A stretch of DNA of 10,474 bases from an uncultured Clostridia bacterium (GTDB taxonomy: Bacteria > Bacillota > Clostridia > TANB77 > CAG-508): the NCBI GenBank assembly GCA_934162925.1, contig CAKPJR010000035.1:1-10474 (forward strand), read 5' to 3'. The notes beneath the pieces were generated by a model. The model ran no database searches, was not told the origin of the DNA, and worked only from the letters and a program-made list of their open reading frames with translations. The position numbers and the translations under genes are program-made. This document shows positions 5,411 through 10,474 of this stretch, in pieces. Positions within the stretch are counted from its first letter, which is position 1, and the number at the start of each line of letters is the position of its first letter.

Positions 5411-5908
5411 ATGGAAAAGAAAAAAAGAATAATAGCAATATGCATTGCAGTGATTTTATTAATTATAACAACCATATTGATAGTAAAGTTAATAAACATT
5501 AAAAACAATAAGGAAAGAGAAGTTGCAAATACAAATGAAAACTCAATACAAAGCAATGTTGTAGAAGACAACACAATAGAAAATAATGTAATAGAGAATG
5601 ATGAAGAAAATGAGATTACTGAAAACACAGTTATAGAGAAAGAAAAAGAACCAGCTGAAAACAATACAAGTGTTGGAGAAGAAGAAATTACAAAAACAGA
5701 AATAGAAAAAGAAAAGAGCAATAAAGAAAAAGCAATGGAGATAGTAAAAAAAGACTGGGGAGAGGATGATAATGTTTATTTTTCATCTGATGATTCAGCT
5801 AGTACTAATGAAGAATATGTAATATATGTAAGAGAAAGCAAAACAACATGGGAAATATGTAAATATACTGTAAATGTGGAAAAAGGAACTTTTACAAAAG
5901 AACAATAA
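5411..5908 (+). CDS. Membrane-anchored protein with acidic linker and possible PepSY-like C-terminal domain
   Basis: 165 residues from ATG 5411, preferred over GTG 5402 because GAGGTG (5399-5404) is the SD for 5411. MEKKKRIIAICIAVILLIITTILIVKLI gives a short basic cytoplasmic end and one membrane helix at about residues 7-28. Residues ~31-100 form a low-complexity Glu/Asn/Thr-rich linker (for example NTIENNVIENDEENEITENT). The last ~65 residues, KEKAMEIVKKDWGEDDNVYFSS then YVIYVRESKTTWEICKYTVNVEKGTFTK, have the helix-plus-strands pattern of PepSY-like extracytoplasmic domains. That assignment is by pattern only. It is inserted between xseA and xseB in the same operon. The likely location is the outer face of the membrane; its job is unknown. 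Confidence 0.75.
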   Translation: MEKKKRIIAICIAVILLIITTILIVKLINIKNNKEREVANTNENSIQSNVVEDNTIENNVIENDEENEITENTVIEKEKEPAENNTSVGEEEITKTEIEKEKSNKEKAMEIVKKDWGEDDNVYFSSDDSASTNEEYVIYVRESKTTWEICKYTVNVEKGTFTKEQ

Positions 5909-5979
5909 GAGGTAGGCACGCGAATATATTGAAGGAACAAGTTATGTGCCTGTATATAATAATAAAAAGGGAGGCAAAA

Positions 5980-6207
5980 ATGAGCACAGAGAATAAAGAA
6001 TTAAATTTCGAAGAAACAATGCAAGAATTAGAAAAAATAGTACAAGAACTAGAAAAAGGAGATTTGAATTTAGATGATTCTATAAACAAATTCGAAGAAG
6101 GAATGAAACTTTCAAAAAGTGCAAGTGATTACTTAGAAAAAGCAGAAAAGAAAATAACAGTTTTAATAAATAATAATGATAACAATATAGAAGAGCAAGA
6201 GTTTTAA
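5980..6207 (+). CDS. xseB: Exonuclease VII small subunit
   Basis: 75 residues from ATG 5980, chosen over the in-frame TTG at 5929 because GGGAGG (5969-5974) is ideally placed and the XseB family starts just before the motif NFEETMQELEKIVQELEKGDLNLDDSINKFEEGMKLSKSASDYLEKAEKKI. This is the canonical two-helix coiled-coil of XseB. Several XseB copies bind the coiled-coil region of XseA to form exonuclease VII. The last ~12 residues are Asn/Glu-rich and variable. With xseA frameshifted as written, XseB would lack its partner, which argues that xseA is actually intact in the organism. An xseB start inside the region 5929-5979 would add residues not seen in homologues. Confidence 0.93.
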   Translation: MSTENKELNFEETMQELEKIVQELEKGDLNLDDSINKFEEGMKLSKSASDYLEKAEKKITVLINNNDNNIEEQEF

Positions 6208-6233
6208 TAAAGAAAATATTTAGGAGGTAAAAG

Positions 6234-7895
6234 ATGGAAGATATCGAAATCGCAAGACAAGCAAAATTACAAAACATAACAAAGATAGCAGAAAAAATAG
6301 GAATAGAAGAAGAATACCTAGAGCAATACGGGAAATATAAAGCAAAAATCTCGAACGACTTATATGAGAAACTTAAAGATAAAAAAGATGGAAAATTAAT
6401 ACTTGTGACATCTATAAACCCAACACCATTAGGAGAAGGAAAAACAACTATATCAATAGGACTAGCAGATGGGTTATCTAGAATAAATAAAAAAGCTATA
6501 CTTGCGTTAAGAGAACCATCTTTAGGACCAGTTTTTGGAATAAAAGGAGGCGCTACAGGTGGAGGATATGTTCAAGTTGCTCCAATGGAAGAAATAAATC
6601 TTCACTTTACAGGAGACATACATGCAATAACTTCAGCCAACAATTTACTTTCTGCATTAATAGATAACCATATTTTCCAAGGAAATGAATTAGGCTTTGA
6701 TAAAGTAATATGGAAAAGATGCGTAGATTTAAACGATAGAGCATTAAGAAAAGTAGAAATATGCTTGTCAGGAGAAAAAAATGCAGTTCCAAGAGAAGAT
6801 GGATTTGATATAACAGTTGCATCAGAGATAATGGCTATATTCTGCTTAGCAAAAGACTTAAAAGATTTAAGGACGAGAATAGGAAATATAGTAGTAGGAT
6901 ATAACAAAAAGGGAGAAGAAATAAAAGCAAAAGACTTAAAAGCAGAAGGTGCAATGACAGTACTTCTAAAAGATGCTATAAAGCCAAACTTAGTTCAAAC
7001 ATTAGAAAACACTCCAGCATTAATTCATGGAGGACCATTTGCAAATATTGCACATGGATGTAATAGCGTAATTGCTACAAAAATGGGAATGAAACTTGCT
7101 GATTATTGCATTACAGAAGCTGGATTTGGAGCAGACTTAGGAGCAGAAAAGTTCCTGGATATAAAATGTAGAAATCTACCAAAGACACCAAATGCAGTAG
7201 TTTGCGTAGCAACAATAAAGGCATTAAAATACCATGGTGGAATGCCAATAGAAAATATAAAAGAAGAATCTATAGAATATCTAGAAAAGGGAATTCATAA
7301 TTTATTAAAACACGTAGATAATCTAAAACAAGTATTTGGGCTAAATGTAATTGTTGGAATAAATAAATACATAACAGATACAGATAAAGAAATAGAATAT
7401 TTAAAAAGTAAGCTAGAAGAAAAAGGCGTTAATATAAGCTTAGTTGAAGCTTGGGCAAAAGGTGGAGGAGGAGCAATAGATTTAGCAGAAAAAGTAGTAG
7501 ATTTGTGCGAAAAACCATCAAGTTTTAAATACTGTTATGAATTAAATGATAGTATAAAAGAAAAAATAGCAAAAATAGCAACAAAAATATATGGGGCAGA
7601 GGGAGTAGAATACAGTGAAGAAGCAGAAAAAATAATAAATGATTTAGAAGAAAAAGGCTATGGGAATATGCCAGTATGCATAGCAAAAACACAATACTCA
7701 TTCTCTGATGATGCTAAAAATTTACAATGCCTAGAGCCATTTAAAATACATGTAAAAGATGTAATATTAAAAACTGGGGCAGAATTTATAGTAATACTTA
7801 CAGGAAATATATTTACAATGCCTGGACTTCCAAAAGTTCCAGCAGCAGAAAAAATAAATATAGATGACAAGGGAAACATTATTGGTATTTTCTAA
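6234..7895 (+). CDS. fhs: Formate-tetrahydrofolate ligase
   Basis: 553 residues, full length for the family, with an AGGAGG site (6222-6227) 6 bases from ATG. The enzyme makes 10-formyl-tetrahydrofolate from formate, ATP and tetrahydrofolate in the cytosol. This feeds purine and formyl-Met synthesis and, in acetogens, the methyl branch of the Wood-Ljungdahl pathway. The ATP-binding loop PTPLGEGKTT is at residues 63-72. Conserved blocks follow: LREPSLGPVFGIKGGATGGGYVQV, HFTGDIHAITSANNLLSALIDNH, RALRKVEICLSG, and HGGPFANIAHGCNS with TEAGFGADLGAEKF; the C-terminus has TGNIFTMPGLPKVPAAE. All look intact. It starts 26 bases after xseB, so it is probably the last gene of the nusB-xse transcript. 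No hairpin follows before the next promoter. Confidence 0.97.
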   Translation: MEDIEIARQAKLQNITKIAEKIGIEEEYLEQYGKYKAKISNDLYEKLKDKKDGKLILVTSINPTPLGEGKTTISIGLADGLSRINKKAILALREPSLGPVFGIKGGATGGGYVQVAPMEEINLHFTGDIHAITSANNLLSALIDNHIFQGNELGFDKVIWKRCVDLNDRALRKVEICLSGEKNAVPREDGFDITVASEIMAIFCLAKDLKDLRTRIGNIVVGYNKKGEEIKAKDLKAEGAMTVLLKDAIKPNLVQTLENTPALIHGGPFANIAHGCNSVIATKMGMKLADYCITEAGFGADLGAEKFLDIKCRNLPKTPNAVVCVATIKALKYHGGMPIENIKEESIEYLEKGIHNLLKHVDNLKQVFGLNVIVGINKYITDTDKEIEYLKSKLEEKGVNISLVEAWAKGGGGAIDLAEKVVDLCEKPSSFKYCYELNDSIKEKIAKIATKIYGAEGVEYSEEAEKIINDLEEKGYGNMPVCIAKTQYSFSDDAKNLQCLEPFKIHVKDVILKTGAEFIVILTGNIFTMPGLPKVPAAEKINIDDKGNIIGIF

Positions 7896-7903
7896 AGTGG
7901 TGA

Positions 7904-7932
7904 TTGATAAAAACTACAAGCTATGATATTAT
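7904..7932 (+). promoter_or_regulatory. Promoter for the 56-residue membrane protein
   Basis: -35 TTGATA (7904-7909, one mismatch), a 17-base spacer, and -10 TATTAT (7927-7932, one mismatch) with an upstream TGA that makes an extended -10. It starts 8 bases after the fhs stop. Expected initiation is near 7939, giving a leader of about 110 bases before ATG 8051. Confidence 0.65.
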
Positions 7933-7938
7933 ATAAGT

Positions 7939-8050
7939 ATAAATATTTATATAAAATCCACTTATAACCTAGCTAAGGGGCAGAGCTAGTTTGCACTGAG
8001 TAAGGATGTCATAAATTCTTTTAGCAAATAATTTTGTGAAGGTGGTATAA
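7939..8050 (+). promoter_or_regulatory. Long structured leader of unknown type upstream of the small membrane protein
   Basis: About 110 bases lie between the promoter and the start codon, long for a gene this small. It contains a hairpin CTAGCT/AGCTAG (7969-7974 with 7984-7989) with the purine-rich loop AAGGGGCAG, extendable by two A-T pairs over a bulged C, and a weaker pairing TTTGC/GCAAA (7990-7994 with 8024-8028). A GC-richer island (7968-8010) stands out from the flanking A/T-rich DNA. No terminator hairpin precedes the gene. I do not recognise a known riboswitch class; the absence of a match is by eye only. Confidence 0.35.
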
Positions 8051-8221
8051 ATGAAAAAAATTAAATATTTATTCTTTATAATATCTACACTGGGATTAAT
8101 AGCAATGCTTGCTATAGAAGATTTGGATTATTTCAGTGAATTTAAATATCTTTATTTATTTAAAATTATTTTCGTAATCATGTTCTTTATAGGAGTAGTG
8201 CTAATAATTCCGGAAAAATAA
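8051..8221 (+). CDS. 56-residue membrane protein of unknown function
   Basis: MKKIKYLFFIISTLGLIAMLAIEDLDYFSEFKYLYLFKIIFVIMFFIGVVLIIPEK. ATG is preceded by AAGGTGG (8039-8045). Two hydrophobic segments, at about residues 4-21 and 35-53, flank an acidic central loop (EDLDYFSE), consistent with a two-pass membrane protein with both ends inside. It matches no family I recognise. Its own promoter, long leader and terminator support a real gene despite its size. Being convergent with the large regulator, and sharing its terminator, does not by itself imply a shared role. Toxin-like small membrane proteins can look like this, but no antitoxin or antisense RNA is visible. Confidence 0.65.
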   Translation: MKKIKYLFFIISTLGLIAMLAIEDLDYFSEFKYLYLFKIIFVIMFFIGVVLIIPEK

Positions 8222-8261
8222 AGGATGTACTAAACTGCCCAGAGTACATCCTTATTTTTTT
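8221..8261. terminator. Bidirectional terminator between the small membrane protein and the regulator
   Basis: An 11-bp perfect stem AAGGATGTACT (8221-8231) with AGTACATCCTT (8243-8253), an 11-base loop, then A and seven T (8255-8261) on the plus strand. On the minus strand the stem is followed by TTTATTTTT. The regulator's stop codon (8260-8262) sits at the T run, so both convergent genes use it. Confidence 0.85.
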
Positions 8262-9987
8262 ATTCAATAACAGGTGGTACGAAATTTTCAATAGCATTTC
8301 TAAGCTTTGGGTGATGAATTACAAAGTGTATAGAAGGACTAGTATCTTTAGAAACCATTACCCATTGATTTTCACAAATAGAAATTTGTATATTTCTAAA
8401 AGTATGGTTAGGATTATTAGTTAATATATAATTCTTATTATTCTTTACATATTCATTTGTTAATTCTAAATGCTCCAAATACTCATCATAATTATAATAA
8501 ATTCTTTTCTCATAAAAACTATTTGAAAGAGATAAAGTAAGAGGAGATTTATCAAAAGCCTCTTTAGAAATTTTAGAGATTTCATCTTCAAATTTGTTTG
8601 TTTTTAATATAGATGAAATTATATTTTTTTGTTCTTGTACTGCAGATTTTATAATTTCAATATCTTCATTAGGAACTTTATTACGTTTTAATATTTTTAG
8701 AAGAAGCTCATCAGAAATAGTATGAATTGGAAGTGAAGATAAAATTCTTCTTCTATTTTCTTTATGTTTAGCACTTGAAGACATAAAAGCAGTAAAAGCA
8801 TTTTTAGATTCTGCTCTATAAATTTCCATAAGTGGAGTAGCCTTTTTTAATAAACAATCTGCCTTTGTTTTGTAATAAGCAACTTCGCTTTTATTATTTA
8901 TCAAAGAATATTTCCCTTCATTATGGTATCCACTAATACATTCGCCAGTAAGGGCAACTGTGCCAGATACATAGTTGAAATGACAATATGTAGAGTTAGA
9001 AACTCCTTTTAAATAATATGGAGAAACCTGACCAGTCATATATATTGGAATCCAACTTTCTAGCCCAAGCATCATTTCGTTAAAAGGCCTATCTAGATTA
9101 TGAATTATATTTAAATGAAGTCCTTTTTTTAATGTCATAGCAATAGCAAACATCCATTTTTTACCGAATTCAACATCCTGTGCCATATCTTCCATAGGCA
9201 TATCGCTACACATAAAAACAGGTTCTGTAGATTTAGAAAGTACAGTAGCTTTAAAAAAGTCCAACTCTCCTTTTTTCATTTCTTCTATACCATAATAATT
9301 TTTAGAAGCTTGTTTATAAAAAGGAACAAAAGGAACTTTCATCTCATCAAAATGTATAGCTTTAATATATTGATTTAAATCAAATGTATCTAAATTATTT
9401 AAAAAGTCATTAATATAATCATGAGTAGGAGCAGAGTTGGTAGAAAGCCATTCCATTAATTTCAAATTGTATTTAGAGGAATCATTTAAATCCTCTAATT
9501 CACAGTTTATAAGGATAGAAACAGCCTTTTTATTATCAGGTGAACTATATTTTGCTACGATAAAATTAGATACTGATTCAATAAATTCTTTAGGTTTAGA
9601 TGGTTTTCTGTTTCCTGTACGAATTCTAGAAATAAAAGAAGAATCATATCCAATAGAACGAGATAAATCTGCAATATTAATATTCAATGTAGAAACAAGT
9701 TCACTAAAATTCTTGCTCAATTGTTCAAAATCAATAACAATATCACTAAGAGTACTTGCTAAAGCATTGTAAATTTCTTCTTTAGGAAAATTTACTTTTT
9801 TATCAATACTTATTTTGTACAAGCCATTAGATAAATTCTCTAATTGTTTACTTTTTATATTTGGAGTTCTTTCTCCATTACGGTAACGACTAATAACAGC
9901 AGAAGATAATCCAGATGCATTTGCTAGTTCTTGAGAAGAACATTCAAGCTGTTCTATATAATTATTTAATTTATCACAAAAAGTCAT
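8260..9987 (-). CDS. Large transcriptional regulator with two helix-turn-helix domains and an unassigned C-terminal region
   Basis: 575 residues. ATG at 9987 (complement) has AGGAGG (complement of 9993-9998) 5 bases upstream. Residues ~5-42 form a Cro/C1 (XRE) type helix-turn-helix (SSQELANASGLSSAVISRYRNGERTPN); a second copy lies at ~95-130 (NIADLSRSIGYDSSFISRIRTGNRKPS). Both keep the recognition-helix pattern ending in Gly-x-Arg-x-Pro. The ~440-residue remainder includes PVFMCSDMPMEDMAQ (256-270), GLHLNIIHNLDRPFNEMMLGLESW (289-312) and PIYMTGQVSPYYLKG (314-328). This reads as alternating strands and helices, perhaps a sensor or ligand domain, and I cannot name it. No membrane segment is seen, so it is cytoplasmic. 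It faces a divergent secreted-protein gene, suggesting local control and autoregulation. DNA-binding is confident; effector and targets are inference. Confidence 0.85.
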   Translation of the reverse strand: MTFCDKLNNYIEQLECSSQELANASGLSSAVISRYRNGERTPNIKSKQLENLSNGLYKISIDKKVNFPKEEIYNALASTLSDIVIDFEQLSKNFSELVSTLNINIADLSRSIGYDSSFISRIRTGNRKPSKPKEFIESVSNFIVAKYSSPDNKKAVSILINCELEDLNDSSKYNLKLMEWLSTNSAPTHDYINDFLNNLDTFDLNQYIKAIHFDEMKVPFVPFYKQASKNYYGIEEMKKGELDFFKATVLSKSTEPVFMCSDMPMEDMAQDVEFGKKWMFAIAMTLKKGLHLNIIHNLDRPFNEMMLGLESWIPIYMTGQVSPYYLKGVSNSTYCHFNYVSGTVALTGECISGYHNEGKYSLINNKSEVAYYKTKADCLLKKATPLMEIYRAESKNAFTAFMSSSAKHKENRRRILSSLPIHTISDELLLKILKRNKVPNEDIEIIKSAVQEQKNIISSILKTNKFEDEISKISKEAFDKSPLTLSLSNSFYEKRIYYNYDEYLEHLELTNEYVKNNKNYILTNNPNHTFRNIQISICENQWVMVSKDTSPSIHFVIHHPKLRNAIENFVPPVIE

Positions 9988-9998
9988 AATAGCCTCCT

Positions 9999-10066
9999 AA
10001 TTGTCACTTTTTTTCAAATTATAGCATACCACAAAAAAACTAAAAAAACAATTACCAAATTGTCAC
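9999..10066. repeat. Direct repeat AATTGTCAC flanking the regulator promoter
   Basis: AATTGTCAC occurs at 9999-10007 and 10058-10066 in the same orientation, 59 bases apart. One copy abuts the regulator's SD in the leader and the other lies upstream of the -10 box. Two identical 9-base words in a 161-base gap, placed on either side of a promoter, suggest binding sites for the tandem-domain regulator. That link is inference. Confidence 0.45.
10018..10023 (-). promoter_or_regulatory. Extended -10 box of the regulator gene
   Basis: On the minus strand the sequence reads TGCTATAAT: a perfect TATAAT (complement of 10018-10023) with the TGn extension. No strong -35 lies at the usual distance (the region is T-rich), which extended -10 promoters tolerate. 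Initiation near 10011 leaves a leader of about 23 bases containing one copy of GTGACAATT and the SD. Confidence 0.6.
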
Positions 10067-10080
10067 GGAAAAATTGGTAA
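10052..10080. promoter_or_regulatory. Inverted repeat TTACCAA/TTGGTAA in the divergent gap
   Basis: TTACCAA (10052-10058) and TTGGTAA (10074-10080) are exact complements with a 15-base gap holding the second AATTGTCAC copy's GTCAC core. A dyad of this size between divergent genes fits an operator. There is no T tract in phase for a terminator of either flanking gene. Confidence 0.4.
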
Positions 10081-10148
10081 AAATTATAGAATAAAAGCTT
10101 TAATATGATAATATATGAATACAAATATAATGGGAAAGGAGTAAAAGA

Positions 10149-10474
10149 ATGAGAAAAGTTAAAATCTTATCAATTCTATTGATAATTTGTTTATTAGCTA
10201 GTATACTATTCTCGATAGCAGTAAACAAAGTATATGCAGAAAGCAAAAATGAAGTAACATTAAATTTTGAAGGTGGAATTATTCATGATGGTTATGTAGA
10301 ATATAGTAAAATAGGAAAATTACAATTATTTAAAGGTGATGAATTAGTCGTTAATATTTCAAATAATATGATAATTGATTTGAACGAAGCTGATTACGAA
10401 TTTGTAATACAAGAAATCCCAGCAGAAGATACTGGAAGTGTGGTAGGACCTGCACCAGTAAAATTAAATATTAA
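10149..10474 (+). CDS. Secreted protein, N-terminal part (3' end outside window)
   Basis: 108 complete codons run off the right edge without a stop. ATG 10149 has AAAGGAG (10135-10141) 7 bases upstream. MRKVK is followed by a hydrophobic core (ILSILLIICLLASILFSIAV) and NKVYA, a standard Sec signal peptide likely cut after Ala30 by signal peptidase I. No Cys follows in lipobox position, so it is not a lipoprotein. The mature part (ESKNEVTLNFEGGIIHDGYVEYSKIGKLQLFKGDELVVNIS) looks beta-rich, like the start of a surface or secreted domain, but is too short to classify. A weak promoter with a -10 at 10107-10112 may serve it. It is divergent from the helix-turn-helix regulator and is its most obvious candidate target. 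Confidence 0.75.
   Translation, partial: MRKVKILSILLIICLLASILFSIAVNKVYAESKNEVTLNFEGGIIHDGYVEYSKIGKLQLFKGDELVVNISNNMIIDLNEADYEFVIQEIPAEDTGSVVGPAPVKLNI

Noticed and set aside
5914..5979. Protein-like frame REYIEGTSYVPVYNN and a weak AGGCAC/GTGCCT inverted repeat before xseB
   Set aside because: The frame has a stop immediately upstream (5913-5915) and no start codon, and the 6-bp repeat has a 26-base loop. Neither is strong enough to call a gene or structure, though a remnant is possible.
5929..5979. Longer xseB starting at TTG 5929
   Set aside because: The 17 extra residues do not fit the family and a much better SD serves ATG 5980.
6602..6907. Two minus-strand open frames inside fhs (101 and 71 residues)
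   Set aside because: They are antisense to a highly conserved enzyme and have no SD or family resemblance.
7939..8050. Known riboswitch (preQ1, tetrahydrofolate, c-di-GMP, fluoride, ZTP) in the leader
   Set aside because: I compared the conserved cores that I remember and none matches by eye, including the tetrahydrofolate class that proximity to fhs might suggest.
8051..8261. Type I toxin-antitoxin interpretation of the 56-residue membrane protein
   Set aside because: No antisense RNA promoter or antitoxin-like partner is visible, and the acidic central loop is not typical of known small membrane toxins.
9437..9772. 111-residue open frame on the plus strand opposite the regulator
   Set aside because: It lies wholly antisense to a well-supported gene, has no convincing SD, and its composition is what a low-GC gene gives on the opposite strand.

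Overview
The window is strongly AT-rich, with dense purine-rich Shine-Dalgarno (SD) sites, A/T-ending codons and TAA stops. Together with an asp23-amaP-DUF2273-nusB-xseA-xseB gene block, this points to a low-GC Gram-positive anaerobe of the Clostridia, plausibly an uncultured gut lineage. Species cannot be called. Standard decoding (no reassigned stops) fits every gene.

Left part (1-2460): the C-terminal end of a sortase-anchored surface protein with an NPKTG motif, a terminator, a one-pass membrane protein of unknown function, and a convergent HU (hup) gene. Next comes a 587-base stretch without a convincing full-length gene. It holds two back-to-back promoters and several short, overlapping, gene-like pieces that look like remnants. 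A prepilin-like secreted or surface protein follows, and its SD lies in a 9-bp inverted repeat.

Centre (2511-7895): a co-directional cluster with tight spacing. Asp23, AmaP and a DUF2273 protein form an envelope-stress membrane module. NusB is an rRNA antitermination factor. The exonuclease VII genes xseA and xseB are separated by a membrane-anchored protein with a possible PepSY-like C-terminus. The formate-tetrahydrofolate ligase gene fhs follows. xseA is broken by what reads as one extra base at 4482; removing it restores a 395-residue protein. A 16-bp perfect hairpin with a T7 tract separates the cluster from the pilin-like gene, and its left arm overlaps a TATAAT box that could start the cluster.

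Right part (7896-10474): a well-formed promoter, a roughly 110-nt leader with a hairpin, and a 56-residue membrane protein that shares a bidirectional terminator with a convergent 575-residue regulator. The regulator has two N-terminal helix-turn-helix domains and a large C-terminal region I cannot assign. It is divergent from a secreted protein that runs off the window edge. The 161-bp divergent gap holds a 9-base direct repeat and an inverted repeat that could be operators.

The main leads are the xseA frameshift, the regulator with its repeat-bearing intergenic region, the leader upstream of the small membrane protein, and the hairpin/promoter overlap at asp23. I did not find a defence system, CRISPR array, transposon or RNA gene.
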